Positions 13,329 to 24,126 of a stretch of DNA of 28,820 nt are shown here, in pieces; within the stretch, counting starts at the first letter, position 1, and each line of letters opens with the position of its first letter. The translations under genes were made by a program, and so were the position numbers. The stretch is taken from the NCBI GenBank assembly GCA_003240755.1, contig QFNF01000041.1, forward strand, positions 1 through 28,820, given 5' to 3'. The notes under the pieces were generated by a model, which worked only from the letters and a program-made list of their open reading frames with translations, was not told the DNA's origin and did no database searches. This stretch comes from Sphingomonas hengshuiensis (lineage in GTDB: Bacteria > Pseudomonadota > Alphaproteobacteria > Sphingomonadales > Sphingomonadaceae).

Positions 13329-14448
13329 CCACGCCCCAATGCGTCCACACGATGAAGCCATTGTGACAATCGAACCCGCCCCCGCCGGTTCGGCCGCCGG
13401 CGTGTGGGCTGTCGCGGGCGGCGGTGCCATCTTAGTCGATGGCGCGGTCGCGGCAACAACCTTGCTCGTGCCGTCCGAATCGGTCCTTCTGCTCGGCGTC
13501 GACCTGCCGCTGCCGACGCGGGCGAAGCGGCTGGCGGCACTGCCGTTCGCGGTCGAGGACCGGATCGCCGATCCGATCGATGCGGTGCATCTGGCGCTGG
13601 GCGATGCGGTGGGCGAGCGGCGCTATCTGGTCGCGGTCGTGCGGCACGGCGTGATGGCGGAATGGCTGGCGATCGCCGAAGCGGCCGGGATCGGTACGGC
13701 GGCGTTCCTGCCCGATGCGCTGGTGCTGCCGGTGCCGGTCGAGGGGTGGAGCGTCGAGGTGGCGGGTGGCCGCGCGCTGGTGCGTGTCGCCGACGGCACC
13801 GGATTCGCGCTGCCGCTGGCGATGCTGGTGCCGGCATGGGAGGCGGCGGGGCGGCCGAAGGTACAGGCGTCGGGCGACCCCCTTCCGCACGCCATGGCGG
13901 GTGACGGGGTGGCTTTTCCGGCGGAAACCCTTGCCGACCGGATCGCCGCCGCGCCGATCGACCTGCGGCAGGGGGGCTATGCCCGCAGGCGGACGGCATG
14001 GCCCAGTACCACGCGCAAGGTCGCGATGATCCTCGGGGCTGCCGCGCTGGCGCATGGCGTGATCGCGGTCGCCGATACGCTGATGCTGCAACGGATCGCC
14101 GAACGGCGGCATGACGCGCTGCAGCAACTGGTCGCGACCACCGCGCCGTCGGTGCCGACCGGCGGCGACGACTTCATGGTGCGCGTCGCCGACCTGCTGC
14201 CGCGTCCGACCGGCACCAACCGCTTCGTGCCGCTGCTGTCGCGGGTCGCCGGGGCGCTGAACCCGATCGGCCCGGTACTGGTGGTGCGGACGATGACGTT
14301 CGAGGGCAATGCACTGACGATCGAATGCGAATCGCCCGAAACCGGCATGGCCGACCGGGTCCGTGCCGCGCTGGCCACCGCGGGGGTCGTGGCGCAGGTC
14401 GTGGCCGCACCGGGCGGCGGCGTGCGCATCGTGGCGCGCGGGGCATGA
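13321..14448 (+). CDS. gspL: T2SS inner-membrane protein GspL
   Basis: GspL recruits the ATPase GspE to the membrane. The 375-residue product has a cytoplasmic actin-like domain (about 1-230; LLLGVDLPLPTRAKRLAALPFAVEDRIAD is the GspL hallmark), one membrane span (VAMILGAAALAHGVIAVADTLML, about 233-255), and a periplasmic ferredoxin-like domain (VLVVRTMTFEGNALTIECE). ATG 13321 is chosen for the GGAA four bases upstream; ATG 13339 is also possible. The stop overlaps gspM (ATGA). It starts an L-M-E-F operon that is divergent from gspG, with start codons so close that the two genes overlap head to head. Confidence 0.88.
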   Translation: MRIHAPMRPHDEAIVTIEPAPAGSAAGVWAVAGGGAILVDGAVAATTLLVPSESVLLLGVDLPLPTRAKRLAALPFAVEDRIADPIDAVHLALGDAVGERRYLVAVVRHGVMAEWLAIAEAAGIGTAAFLPDALVLPVPVEGWSVEVAGGRALVRVADGTGFALPLAMLVPAWEAAGRPKVQASGDPLPHAMAGDGVAFPAETLADRIAAAPIDLRQGGYARRRTAWPSTTRKVAMILGAAALAHGVIAVADTLMLQRIAERRHDALQQLVATTAPSVPTGGDDFMVRVADLLPRPTGTNRFVPLLSRVAGALNPIGPVLVVRTMTFEGNALTIECESPETGMADRVRAALATAGVVAQVVAAPGGGVRIVARGA

Positions 14449-14938
14449 TCGTGCGGCTCAGGCGCAATGCCCGGATCGAGGGCGTGCTGGGGCGCTTCGA
14501 TGCGTGGTGGCAGGGACTGTCGACGCGCGAGCGGGTGCTGGTCGGCACGCTGGCCGCGCTGCTGGCCGGCGTCGTGCTGGTGTACGGCGTGGTGAAGCCG
14601 GTGCAGGCAGCGCGGGCGCAGGCGCGCGCCGATATCCGGCAGGCCGAGACGCTGTTGGCGCGGGTGCGTGCCGCCGGACGGCTGGAATCCGCACCGCGAA
14701 CGCTGGCCGCCGGCCCCCCCCAGGCGATCGTCACCTCGACCGCGGCCACCGCCGGTCTGCAACCGACCGTGGCGGAGGCGAACGGCGCGATCACCGCGAC
14801 GCTGACCGATGCCCCCTATCCGGCGGTGGTGACGTGGCTGGGTTCGGTCGCGTCGACCAGCACCATCGGCGTGCGACGCGTGACGATGCAGCGCGGCAGC
14901 GCGTCGGGCCGGGTCAACGCGACCGTGGAGTTCCAGCC

Positions 14939-14942
<4 letters not shown>
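14445..14942 (+). CDS. gspM: T2SS inner-membrane protein GspM
   Basis: GspM supports GspL in the inner-membrane platform. The 165-residue product has a short cytoplasmic N-terminus with the family phrase WWQGLSTRERVLVGTL, one membrane span (VGTLAALLAGVVLVYGVV, about 33-50), a helical segment and a small periplasmic domain (ATLTDAPYPAVVTWLGSVAS). The W-x-x-L-S-x-R-E-R pattern just before the span is characteristic of GspM. ATG 14445 overlaps the gspL stop and the gene's own stop overlaps gspE, both as ATGA. This protein is distinct from the T2SSM_b-like one at 5081-5530, which lacks the WWQGLS motif. Confidence 0.9.
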
Positions 14943-16420
<1,478 letters not shown>

Positions 16421-16443
16421 GTTTCAACACCCCCAACCCCACC

Positions 16444-16560
16444 CGTTCGGTTCGAGTAGCGATCGAGCTTGTCGAGAGCGCGTATCGAGAACGCCTCTTC
16501 CCGGGCGAACCGTTCTCGACGGACGCTTCTCGACAAGCTCGAAGCTGCCCGAACCAAACG
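16444..16560. repeat. 117-bp inverted-repeat element between gspE and gspF
   Basis: The ends are imperfect inverted repeats (CGTTCGGTTCGAG... and ...CGAACCAAACG), and the inside has further CGAGCTTGTCGAGA-type palindromes. The right half, from CGTTCTCGACGGACGCTTCT at 16511, is nearly identical over about 50 bp to a second copy at 18944-18993, so this is a dispersed family. No ORF is found in it. Confidence 0.85.
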
Positions 16561-16583
16561 GTATTGTCAGATGGGGTAGGTCG

Positions 16584-17810
16584 GTGACGGCCTATACCTA
16601 TCGTGCCGCATCCCGCACCGGCGCGACCGTCAAGGGCGTGATCGAGGCGTCCAGCCCCGCCGCCGCCCGTGCGGCATTGCGCGAACGCGGCGAATTGCCG
16701 CTGTCGGTCGAGGAGGCCGCCGAACGCGGACCGAAGCTCGGCGGCATCCAGCTTCCCCGGCTGTTCCGCCGTGGCGTCTCCGCCAAGGCGCTGGCGACAC
16801 TTACCCGGCAGATCGCGACGCTGGTCGGATCGGACATATCGATCGAGGAATCGCTGCGCATCGTCGCGCAACAGGCCGACAATGCGGCGGTGAACGCGCT
16901 GCTGCTCGACGTGCGCGCCGCGATCCTCGACGGGCGCAGCTTTGCGCAGGGGCTGGGGCGCCATCCGAAGGCGTTTCCCGAATTCTACCGCGCGTCAGTG
17001 GCGGCGGGGGAGCAGTCGGGGCGGCTGTCCGACGTGCTCAACCACCTCGCCAATTTCGTCGAGACGCGGCAGGCCAATGGCCAGAAGATGCAGTTGGCGC
17101 TGCTCTATCCGGCGCTGCTCGCCACCGTCAGTTTCGGGATGATGGTGCTGCTGATGGTCTATGTCGTGCCCGATATCGTGCGGGTGTTCGTGTCGCGCGG
17201 GGCCGAACTGCCGTTCCTGACGCGGGCGTTGATCGCATTGTCGGCGTTCATCCAGGCGTTCGGGCTGTATGTCGCGGTGGCGGCGCTGGTGCTGTTCCTG
17301 CTCGGCGCGCGCTGGATCCGGGTGCCGGGCAACCGGCTGGCGGTCGATCGGCGGCTCGCGACGCGGGCGCCGTTCCACCGCTTCAGCCGCCAGCATAATG
17401 CCGCGCGCTTCGCCGGGAGCCTCGCGACGCTGGTCGGCAGCGCGGTGCCGCTGGTCGAGGCGCTGCACGCCGCCGCCGCCGTCACTCCCAACCGCTTCGT
17501 GCGCGACAAGGCACTGACCGTCGCGGCGCGGGTGCGCGAGGGGTTGTCGTTGCGCGCGGCGATGGCGGAGGCGGAAATCTTTCCGTCGATGCTGGTGGCG
17601 ATCGTCGCGTCGGGCGAGACATCGGGGCGGCTGGCCCCCGCACTCGACCGCGCATCGGGCGAACTGGAACGCGAACTCGACGCGCTGGTGGCGACGCTGG
17701 TCGCGCTGGTCGAACCGATGGTGCTGCTGCTGATGGGCGGGCTGGTGCTGATGATGGTGCTGGCGATCCTGTTGCCGATCATCAACCTGAACAATCTGGT
17801 GACGATCTGA
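16584..17810 (+). CDS. gspF: T2SS inner-membrane platform protein GspF
   Basis: GspF is the polytopic core of the platform. The 408-residue product has an N-terminal soluble part (MTAYTYRAASRTGATVKG), two homologous four-to-six-helix cytoplasmic domains (first with LTRQIATLVGSDISIEESL and GRHPKAFPEFYRASVAAGEQSG, second with FAGSLATLVGSAVPLVEAL and VAIVASGETSGRL), and three membrane spans (about 172-195, 218-243, 375-400). It starts at GTG 16584 with TAGG before it; an ATG 13 nt upstream is followed at once by TAG and cannot be used. It is the last gene of the L-M-E-F run. Confidence 0.96.
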   Translation: MTAYTYRAASRTGATVKGVIEASSPAAARAALRERGELPLSVEEAAERGPKLGGIQLPRLFRRGVSAKALATLTRQIATLVGSDISIEESLRIVAQQADNAAVNALLLDVRAAILDGRSFAQGLGRHPKAFPEFYRASVAAGEQSGRLSDVLNHLANFVETRQANGQKMQLALLYPALLATVSFGMMVLLMVYVVPDIVRVFVSRGAELPFLTRALIALSAFIQAFGLYVAVAALVLFLLGARWIRVPGNRLAVDRRLATRAPFHRFSRQHNAARFAGSLATLVGSAVPLVEALHAAAAVTPNRFVRDKALTVAARVREGLSLRAAMAEAEIFPSMLVAIVASGETSGRLAPALDRASGELERELDALVATLVALVEPMVLLLMGGLVLMMVLAILLPIINLNNLVTI

Positions 17811-17825
17811 CGCCGTTTCCCCTCC

Positions 17826-17848
17826 GGTTGCGTTGCGTCGTCGCAACC
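17826..17848 (+). terminator. Weak hairpin after gspF
   Basis: GGTTGCG and CGCAACC form a 7-bp stem with a 9-nt loop, followed by ATTTCAT. It lies between gspF and glsA and may end or attenuate the T2SS transcript. Confidence 0.35.
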
Positions 17849-17869
17849 ATTTCATAACGAGGAATTGCC

Positions 17870-18787
17870 ATGAACGACCTCGCCCGCATCGTCGCCGAGG
17901 TGACGGAGGAGATCACCGCCAATGCCGCCGAGATCGAGCGCGCGGCGGAGGCCGGGCACGATTGCCCGCCCGACTGGTTCGGCATGGCCGTGGCGACGCC
18001 CGATGGCGGGCTGTTCCATGGCGGCTATTCCCATATCCGCTTTCCGCTGCAGAGCATTTCCAAGGTCTTCGCGCTCGAACTGGCGCTGGAGGCATGCGGG
18101 GACCAGGTGTTCAAGCGCGTCGGGCGCGAACCGTCGGGCGATCCGTTCAATTCGATCGTCGACCTCGAACGCAACAAGGGCGTGCCGCGCAACCCGTTCA
18201 TCAACGCCGGTGCGCTGGTGGTGTGTGACATCTTGGTCGAGCACAAGGGCGACGACGCATCGGCGCGGGCGGTGGTCGAGTTCGTGCGGCGAGAGGCGGG
18301 GCTGAGCGACGTCGTTCTCAACGACGATGTGCTGGAGAGCGGACGCAAGGGCGGCGACCTGAACCGCGCGATGATGAGCTTTGCCCGGCATCACGGCAAT
18401 CTCCACTGCGACATCGACGAGGTGATGGAGGCCTATGTCCATCAATGCGCGATCGAGATCGATGCGAAGTCGCTGGCGAAGGCCGGGCTGTTCCTGACGC
18501 GCACCGCGCGCAGCGGCGACCCGGAGGACGACAAGCGCGCCAAGCGGACGCGGCGGTTGCTGTCGCTGATGACGACCAGCGGGCAGTATGACGGGTCGGG
18601 CGACTTCGCGTACCGGGTCGGGCTGCCGGCCAAGAGCGGGGTGGGGGGCGGCATCCTCGCCATCGTGCCGCAGGTCGCGTCGATCGCGGTGTGGTCGAAC
18701 AATCTCGACCGGCAGGGGAATTCGATCCTCGGCGTGCGCGCGCTGGAACTGCTGGCGGACAAGGCGGACTGGTCGGTGTTCGGCTAG
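17870..18787 (+). CDS. glsA: Glutaminase
   Basis: This enzyme hydrolyses glutamine to glutamate and ammonia in the cytoplasm. The 305-residue protein matches the usual length of bacterial GlsA/YbaS. It has the serine-protease-like catalytic motif S-I-S-K (Ser62, Lys65) in FPLQSISKVF, the substrate region REPSGDPFNSIV and PRNPFINAGALV, and the motifs MTTSGQYDGSGDFAYRVGLPAKSGVGGG near the C-terminus. ATG 17870 has GAGGAA six bases upstream. It is 59 bp after gspF, separated by a weak hairpin, and is followed by two repeat elements. It has no evident link to secretion. Confidence 0.96.
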   Translation: MNDLARIVAEVTEEITANAAEIERAAEAGHDCPPDWFGMAVATPDGGLFHGGYSHIRFPLQSISKVFALELALEACGDQVFKRVGREPSGDPFNSIVDLERNKGVPRNPFINAGALVVCDILVEHKGDDASARAVVEFVRREAGLSDVVLNDDVLESGRKGGDLNRAMMSFARHHGNLHCDIDEVMEAYVHQCAIEIDAKSLAKAGLFLTRTARSGDPEDDKRAKRTRRLLSLMTTSGQYDGSGDFAYRVGLPAKSGVGGGILAIVPQVASIAVWSNNLDRQGNSILGVRALELLADKADWSVFG

Positions 18788-18806
18788 GGTCTTCCGGACT
18801 CACCAT

Positions 18807-18859
18807 CCGTTCGTCCTGATCCTTATCGACTTCGCTCAACCCCTGCTCGGCACGAACGG
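18807..18859. repeat. Short inverted repeat after glsA
   Basis: CCGTTCGT (18807-18814) and ACGAACGG (18852-18859) flank sequence resembling the common CGTCCTGA...TCGACTTCGCTCAA interspersed repeat, here degenerate. It may also help end the glsA transcript. Confidence 0.5.
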
Positions 18860-18887
18860 TTTGGAATTTTCCTTACCTATCCTCCCC

Positions 18888-18993
18888 CGTTTGCTTCGAG
18901 CCTGTCGAGAAGCGTAGTCGAGAAGGGGTTGCCCCAAGCGGGGCGTTCTCGACGGACGCTTCTCGACTTCGCTCGAAGCTGCTCGAACCAAAC
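18888..18993. repeat. Second copy of the gspE-gspF repeat family
   Basis: It begins CGTTTGCTTCGAG and ends GCTCGAACCAAAC. From 18944 it matches the right half of the element at 16444-16560 over about 50 bp with few differences. The left half also pairs with the right as an inverted repeat. It lies in the 220-bp convergent space between glsA and the M20 gene (18788-19007), which has no ORF. Confidence 0.82.
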
Positions 18994-19007
18994 AGGATGG
19001 CGAGGGG

Positions 19008-20336
19008 TCAGTTGCCGGACTGCGGCCCCAGCAGGTCCAGCACCGCGGCGGTCATCGCGATCGTGCCGGTCACGATCGACGGTTCCGGCGCGACCTTGAA
19101 CAGCGGCGAATGGTGCGACGGGACCGGCGGGCCGCCGTTCCGGGCGGCGGCGATGTCGGCCATCGGCGTGCCGCCGACCGCGAAATAATAGCCTTTCACC
19201 CTCGAATCGGGCTGGACCAGATAGGCGAAATCCTCCGCACCCATGCCGGTCTGTTCGAACGGCACGACGTTCTTCGCCCCCAGCGTCGTCGCCATCACCG
19301 CGTTCAGCCGGCGGGCGAGCGGGGCGTCGTTGATCGTGGTCGGCGTACCCTCGATCACCGTGGCGGTCGGCATCTTGTCGGCGGGCATGCCGTTCAGCGT
19401 GCCGATGCCGGTCGTCACGCGCTGTATGCCGTCGAGTAGCTGCTTGCGCGTCCCTTCGTCATTGGCGCGGACCGTCACCTGCAATTTCGCCATGTCGCTG
19501 ATGATATTGTGCTTCAGCCCGGCATGGAACGACCCGACGGTGATGACGCCGGGGGCGAGCGGCTGACGTTCGCGGCTGATGAGGCCCTGCAGCGCGATCA
19601 CCAGTTGCGACGCCATATAGACCGGGTCCTTGCCGGCCTGCGGGCTGGCCCCATGGGCGCCGATGCCGGGGACGGCGATATCGACCGAATCGGACGACGA
19701 ATATTGGATGCCCTCCGACGCCGACACCATCCCGGCGGGCAGCCCCGCGGCAACGTGGAAGGCGAGCGCATAGTCGGGTTTGGGAAAGCGGCTGTAGAGG
19801 CCGTCGGCCAGCATCGCCTTCGCGCCGCCGACGCGCTCTTCGGCGGGCTGGACGATGAAGACGATCGTGCCCTTCCACCGGTCCTTGAGCGCCGCCAGCC
19901 GGCGCGCGGTGCCGACCATCGCCGTGATGTGGGTGTCGTGGCCGCAGGCGTGCATCACCGGCGCCTCGACCCCGTCGACGCCGACCTGCCGCGCCTTGCT
20001 GGCGTTGGGCAGGCCCGATTTCTCCTCGACCGGCAGGCCGTCCATGTCGGCGCGGACGAGGACGGTCGGGCCGGCGCCGTTCCTGAGCACGCCGACGACG
20101 CCCGTGCCGCCGATGCCGGTGGACACCTGCATTCCCGGCACCGCGCGCAACTCGGTCGCCATGCGTTCGGCGGTCCTGACCTCCTTGAACGACAGTTCGG
20201 GGTTGCGGTGGAACCAGTCCCACATCTGGCCCAGCGACGCCTTGTAATCGGCGCGGACGGCGCCTGCCCAGTCGGGCTCGGCCAGCGCCGGCGTCGCGGC
20301 GAACAGGCAGGCGGCGGTGGCGATCAGTTTGCGCAT
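19008..20336 (-). CDS. Exported M20-family amidohydrolase/peptidase
   Basis: A zinc-dependent amidohydrolase of the M20D (HipO/IAA-amino acid hydrolase) type, which cleaves N-acyl amino acids or related amides. From ATG 20336 (GGGGGA eight bases upstream) it is 442 residues with a Sec signal peptide ([20 protein letters not shown]), so it acts in the periplasm or outside. Metal ligands: MHACGHDTH (Cys131, His133), PAEE (about 165-168), a His in LAFHVAAG, and the C-terminal [18 protein letters not shown] is also typical of this subfamily. The substrate is not known. It is divergent from uvrB, with 98 bp between starts. Confidence 0.93.
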   Translation of the reverse strand: MRKLIATAACLFAATPALAEPDWAGAVRADYKASLGQMWDWFHRNPELSFKEVRTAERMATELRAVPGMQVSTGIGGTGVVGVLRNGAGPTVLVRADMDGLPVEEKSGLPNASKARQVGVDGVEAPVMHACGHDTHITAMVGTARRLAALKDRWKGTIVFIVQPAEERVGGAKAMLADGLYSRFPKPDYALAFHVAAGLPAGMVSASEGIQYSSSDSVDIAVPGIGAHGASPQAGKDPVYMASQLVIALQGLISRERQPLAPGVITVGSFHAGLKHNIISDMAKLQVTVRANDEGTRKQLLDGIQRVTTGIGTLNGMPADKMPTATVIEGTPTTINDAPLARRLNAVMATTLGAKNVVPFEQTGMGAEDFAYLVQPDSRVKGYYFAVGGTPMADIAAARNGGPPVPSHHSPLFKVAPEPSIVTGTIAMTAAVLDLLGPQSGN

Positions 20337-20434
20337 CGGTGTCGGTCCCCCTTTTCGCTCCAAGCTATCGGCTTTCGCGCACGTGTCGAGGGGCGATGTT
20401 GCCGTCCCGTTCCGCGTCACCCATATTCCGCCCC

Positions 20435-22639
20435 ATGGCGATCATGATCCGCACCGACCTGTCCGAACCGGAAACCGGGCAGACCTTCATCCCCCACCGC
20501 CCGGCGCGACCGGAGAAGGTGGATGCGGGCAAGCGGTTCGTCATCCGGTCCGACTATCAGCCCGCCGGCGACCAGCCGACCGCGATCCGGGAACTGGTCG
20601 CAGCGGCGCGGGCGGGGGAGAAGGATCAGGTGCTGCTCGGCGTGACCGGTTCGGGCAAGACCTTCACGATGGCCAAGACGATCGAGGAACTGCAGCGGCC
20701 GGCGCTGATCCTCGCCCCCAACAAGATCCTCGCCGCGCAGCTATACGGGGAGATGAAGTCGTTCTTTCCCGACAACGCCGTCGAATATTTCGTCAGCTAT
20801 TACGATTATTACCAGCCCGAAGCCTATGTCCCGCGGTCCGACACCTATATCGAGAAGGAAAGCTCGACCAACGAGGCGATCGACCGGATGCGCCATTCGG
20901 CGACGCGGTCGCTGCTGGAGCGTGACGACGTCATCATCGTCGCGTCGGTGTCGTGCCTGTACGGTATCGGATCGGTTGAAACCTATTCGGCGATGATCTT
21001 CGACCTGAAGAAAGGCGATGTCGTCGACCAGCGCGAGATCGTGCGCAAGCTGGTCGCGCTGCAGTACAAGCGCAACGACGCCGCGTTCCAGCGCGGCAAT
21101 TTCCGCGTGCGCGGCGATTCGCTGGAGCTGTTTCCGTCGCACTATGAGGACAGCGCGTGGCGGATCACGTTCTTCGGTGACGATATCGAGGAGATCACCG
21201 AGTTCGATCCGCTGACCGGCAAGAAGATCGCCAGCCTGAATTCGATCCGCGTCTATGCGAACTCGCACTATGTCACGCCCGGCCCGACGCTGAAACAGGC
21301 GGGAGAGGCGATCAAGCATGAGTTGGCCGAGCGGTTGAAGGAACTGGTGATGGAGGGCAAGCTGCTGGAGGCGCAGCGGCTGGAACAGCGCACCAATTTC
21401 GACCTGGAGATGATCGCCGCGACGGGCAGTTGCGCGGGGATCGAGAATTACAGCCGCTTCCTGACCGGGCGCCTGCCGGGCGAGCCGCCGCCCACGCTGT
21501 TCGAATATCTCCCCGAAAACGCGCTGCTGTTCGTCGATGAGAGCCATCAGACGATCGGGCAGATCAACGGCATGTCGCGCGGCGACCATCGTCGCAAGAT
21601 CACGCTGGCCGAATATGGATTCCGCCTGCCGAGCGCGATCGACAACCGCCCCTTGCGCTTCAACGAATGGGACGCGATGCGGCCGCAGACGGTGTGCGTG
21701 TCGGCGACGCCGGGTGCGTGGGAAATGGAGCAGACCGGCGGCGTGTTCAGCGAACAGGTCATCCGCCCGACCGGGCTGATCGATCCGCCGATCACGATCC
21801 GCCCGGTCGAGGAACAGGTCGACGACCTGATCCACGAGGCGAAGGAAACGGCGAAGAACGGCTATCGCACCCTCGTCACGACGCTGACCAAGCGGATGGC
21901 CGAGGACCTGACCGAATTCATGCACGAGGCGGGATTGAAGGTCCGCTACATGCACAGCGATGTCGAGACGCTGGAGCGGATCGAGCTGATCCGCGACCTG
22001 CGCATGGGGGTGTATGACGTGCTGGTCGGCATCAACCTGTTGCGCGAGGGGCTGGACATACCCGAATGCGGGCTGGTCGCGATCCTCGACGCCGACAAGG
22101 AAGGGTTTCTGCGGTCCGAAACCTCGCTGATCCAGACGATCGGCCGCGCCGCGCGCAACGTGGAGGGGCGGGTGATCCTCTATGCCGACCGGATGACCGG
22201 CAGCATGGAGCGGGCCATCGCCGAAACCGACCGGCGTCGTGAAAAGCAGCGCGAATACAACGCGCTGCATGGTATCACCCCGACGACGATCAAGCGCCAG
22301 ATCGGCGACATCATCGCCGACGTCGCCTCGCGCGATCAGGTGACGGTGGAGATCGACGACGACGGCCCGCGCCACATGGTCGGCCACAATCTGCGGTCGT
22401 ATATCGAGAGCCTCGAGAAGCAGATGCGCGAGGCGGCGGCGAATCTGGAGTTCGAAACCGCCGGGCGGTTGCGCGACGAGATCCGGTCGCTGGAGAATGA
22501 AGAGCTGGGCTTGCCGGCAGGCGAGCACAAGGCGCCGGTCATGGGCCGGTCAAACGAGGGAAAGCCGGGGACGCGCAAGACGCGGTACGGCAAGCAGAAG
22601 GCGATGCGGATGGCCGGCGGGGGCGGGCGGCGGCGATAG
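20435..22639 (+). CDS. uvrB: UvrABC system protein B
   Basis: UvrB verifies DNA damage and loads UvrC in nucleotide excision repair. The 734-residue product has Walker A GVTGSGKT (69-76), the beta-hairpin that probes DNA ([12 protein letters not shown], about 122-133), helicase motifs ([21 protein letters not shown], the [13 protein letters not shown] and QTIGRAARN motifs), and the C-terminal UVR domain ([28 protein letters not shown]). A basic tail of about 50 residues follows. ATG 20435 and ATG 20444 are both possible; neither has a clear ribosome site, so initiation may be leaderless. No LexA-type repeat (GTTC-N7-GTTC) was found in the 98-bp upstream gap. Confidence 0.97.
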   Translation: MAIMIRTDLSEPETGQTFIPHRPARPEKVDAGKRFVIRSDYQPAGDQPTAIRELVAAARAGEKDQVLLGVTGSGKTFTMAKTIEELQRPALILAPNKILAAQLYGEMKSFFPDNAVEYFVSYYDYYQPEAYVPRSDTYIEKESSTNEAIDRMRHSATRSLLERDDVIIVASVSCLYGIGSVETYSAMIFDLKKGDVVDQREIVRKLVALQYKRNDAAFQRGNFRVRGDSLELFPSHYEDSAWRITFFGDDIEEITEFDPLTGKKIASLNSIRVYANSHYVTPGPTLKQAGEAIKHELAERLKELVMEGKLLEAQRLEQRTNFDLEMIAATGSCAGIENYSRFLTGRLPGEPPPTLFEYLPENALLFVDESHQTIGQINGMSRGDHRRKITLAEYGFRLPSAIDNRPLRFNEWDAMRPQTVCVSATPGAWEMEQTGGVFSEQVIRPTGLIDPPITIRPVEEQVDDLIHEAKETAKNGYRTLVTTLTKRMAEDLTEFMHEAGLKVRYMHSDVETLERIELIRDLRMGVYDVLVGINLLREGLDIPECGLVAILDADKEGFLRSETSLIQTIGRAARNVEGRVILYADRMTGSMERAIAETDRRREKQREYNALHGITPTTIKRQIGDIIADVASRDQVTVEIDDDGPRHMVGHNLRSYIESLEKQMREAAANLEFETAGRLRDEIRSLENEELGLPAGEHKAPVMGRSNEGKPGTRKTRYGKQKAMRMAGGGGRRR

Positions 22640-22660
22640 CGTTCGATCGTCCCGCCCGTT

Positions 22661-22686
22661 GTCCTTCCGGCCCGCCCCGAAAGGAC
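22661..22686 (+). terminator. Hairpin after uvrB
   Basis: GTCCTTCCGG and CCGAAAGGAC pair over 10 positions with one mismatch around a 6-nt loop, 21 bp after the uvrB stop. No T-tract is seen. Confidence 0.4.
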
Positions 22687-22766
22687 GGGTGCGCCTTGTC
22701 GGACGCAGAACCGCGCCGGGCCCATCCACGGTTGAGGCTGCCGGCCGCATCGCCCATAAGGCGGGC

Positions 22767-23294
22767 ATGCGTATCCTGTTCCCCCTCGCCACCATCGTCC
22801 TGCTTGCCGGCTGCGTGCCGCCCGGTGCGCCGCCCGCGACCGAGGAGGTGCCATCGCCGGTGCAGCGACCGGTGCCGGCCCGTCCGAGCCCCGTCGCGCC
22901 CGCAGGCAGCGACTGGCGCGACCTGCCGCGTACGCCCGGCGACTGGCAATATCGCGGCCTCGGCACCGGATCGGCCGCGACCTATGGCGTGCGCGGAGCG
23001 GCGCCGATGGTGACGCTGCGCTGCGATCGCCCGGCGCGACAAGTTACCCTGTTGTTCGCGACGGCCCGCCCGACCGCCGGCATGGTGACGGTCCGCACCA
23101 CCAGCACGCAGCGCAACCTGACCGTACAGCCGATGGCGGGCGGCGTCGGCGTCGTGCTGCCCGCGACCGACCGTCTGCTCGACGCGATCGGGTTCAGCCG
23201 TGGCCGCTTCATGATCGAGGGCGTTCCGGTGGGACGGCTGGTGCTGCCCGCCTGGGCAGAGGTGCTGCGCGTGACCGAGGATTGTCGCGGCTGA
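22767..23294 (+). CDS. Unknown lipoprotein A of a tandem pair
   Basis: A 175-residue predicted lipoprotein. ATG 22767 is preceded by AAGGCGGG. The signal MRILFPLATIVLLAGC ends in lipobox LAGC (Cys16). A Pro-rich linker (about 20-45) leads to a beta-rich domain with GDWQYRGLGTGSAATYGV, MVTLRCDRPARQVTLLFA and a Cys near the C-terminus (EDCRG). The two Cys in the mature domain may pair. Function unknown. Its stop overlaps the next start (TGATG). The second gene encodes a protein of the same length and plan, with GDW and VRCDRAAR at matching positions, so the two are probably paralogues. Confidence 0.75.
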   Translation: MRILFPLATIVLLAGCVPPGAPPATEEVPSPVQRPVPARPSPVAPAGSDWRDLPRTPGDWQYRGLGTGSAATYGVRGAAPMVTLRCDRPARQVTLLFATARPTAGMVTVRTTSTQRNLTVQPMAGGVGVVLPATDRLLDAIGFSRGRFMIEGVPVGRLVLPAWAEVLRVTEDCRG

Positions 23295-23821
23295 TGCGGC
23301 GCGCGGTCGTCGCGCTGCTGGCGCTGGCCGGATGTTCGGGCGAACCTGCTCCGCCGCCGCCGCCCGCGCCGCAGCCGAGCGGGCAGCCGACGCCGCCGCC
23401 GGCCGCGACCCCGTCGCCCCGACAGCTCCGGCCCGGACAGTTGCCGACGCCCGAACTCGACGGCGCTGTGCCGCTGGCGGGCGACTGGTCGTCGGAACGC
23501 GACGCGGCGATCTACACTGTCGGGGGACGCATCGCGTTCGCGGTGCGCTGCGACCGGGCGGCGCGCCGTATCCTGCTCTCGCGCGGCGTGGGGGAGGGGG
23601 ATACGATCGGCCTGTTCACCGACAGCGCCGCTGCGACCTTCCCGGCGCAGGTGGTCGACGGCGCGCTGGAAACCGCGGTGACGACCGGGCAGACATTCCT
23701 CGACGCGCTGGCAAAGGCCGATGCGATCGGCATCGCCGCTGGCAGGGGGCCGGTGGTGCGGGTGCCCGGTGACAAGGCGGTCGGCGCGGTGGTGCGAGGG
23801 TGTCGCCCGGCCGGTCGCTGA
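23294..23821 (+). CDS. Unknown lipoprotein B of a tandem pair
   Basis: A 175-residue predicted lipoprotein. The signal MRRAVVALLALAGC ends in lipobox LAGC (Cys14), followed by a linker very rich in Pro and Ala (about 17-50) that can reach through the periplasm. The domain has PLAGDWSSERDAAIYTVGG, FAVRCDRAARRILLS, and a Cys near the end (VVRGCRPAGR), mirroring lipoprotein A. An in-frame ORF start 12 nt earlier is less likely. The one-base overlap with the first gene means that the two are made together, possibly as a heteromer. No family is recognised. Confidence 0.75.
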   Translation: MRRAVVALLALAGCSGEPAPPPPPAPQPSGQPTPPPAATPSPRQLRPGQLPTPELDGAVPLAGDWSSERDAAIYTVGGRIAFAVRCDRAARRILLSRGVGEGDTIGLFTDSAAATFPAQVVDGALETAVTTGQTFLDALAKADAIGIAAGRGPVVRVPGDKAVGAVVRGCRPAGR

Positions 23822-23940
23822 ACCCGGGGCGGGCCGTCGAGTATGACGGAAACGCCGTGCATTACAAGACTTGCAGGTGGGCGCGAGATGCACCAGATTC
23901 GGCGTGCGCCACCATTCGGGGCGTAACGGCTTTAACTAGC

Positions 23941-23955
23941 GAAAGGAGGTGATCC
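23941..23955 (+). promoter_or_regulatory. Unusually long Shine-Dalgarno match
   Basis: GAAAGGAGGTGATCC is complementary over 15 nt to the usual 3' end of bacterial 16S rRNA (GGATCACCTCCTTTC). The AGGAGG core is 7 nt from the ATG at 23957. Ordinary genes in the window match only four to six bases. Confidence 0.85.
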
Positions 23956-23956
23956 G

Positions 23957-24013
23957 ATGTCTCATGGTTCAGCAATGGGGTCGGTTCAGTTCGTTCGGGA
24001 GACGCGCCGCTAA
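23957..24013 (+). CDS. 18-residue sORF with an extreme ribosome-binding site
   Basis: ATG 23957 to TAA 24011-24013 encodes MSHGSAMGSVQFVRETRR. The peptide is basic at its end (RETRR) and has no membrane span. It is judged real because of the 15-nt ribosome-site match, at the right spacing, in front of an isolated transcript-like unit with strong downstream structure. It could be a functional small protein, a leader peptide whose translation changes the RNA fold, or a ribosome-titrating element. I do not recognise a family. An overlapping minus-strand ORF (23862-24053) is judged a shadow. Confidence 0.55.
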   Translation: MSHGSAMGSVQFVRETRR

Positions 24014-24126
24014 ACGCCTGTACGGGTCGCGTACGGGGGGTATCCTCCCCCAATCAACGTCGTGATCCGGGCATATGCGGCTCGCATGGTCTCCCGGGCT
24101 GGAGCTTCCGGCCGCTGACCATGCTT

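Noticed and set aside
20337..20434. Possible LexA box before uvrB
   Set aside because: A GTTC occurs, but no second GTTC seven bases later, so no alphaproteobacterial SOS box is supported.
20741..22528. 595-codon open frame antisense to uvrB
   Set aside because: Shadow of a well-supported uvrB; no recognisable motif or ribosome site.
23862..24053. 63-codon minus-strand ORF over the sORF
   Set aside because: No ribosome site, and it runs across the structured RNA; the plus-strand sORF has far better start signals.
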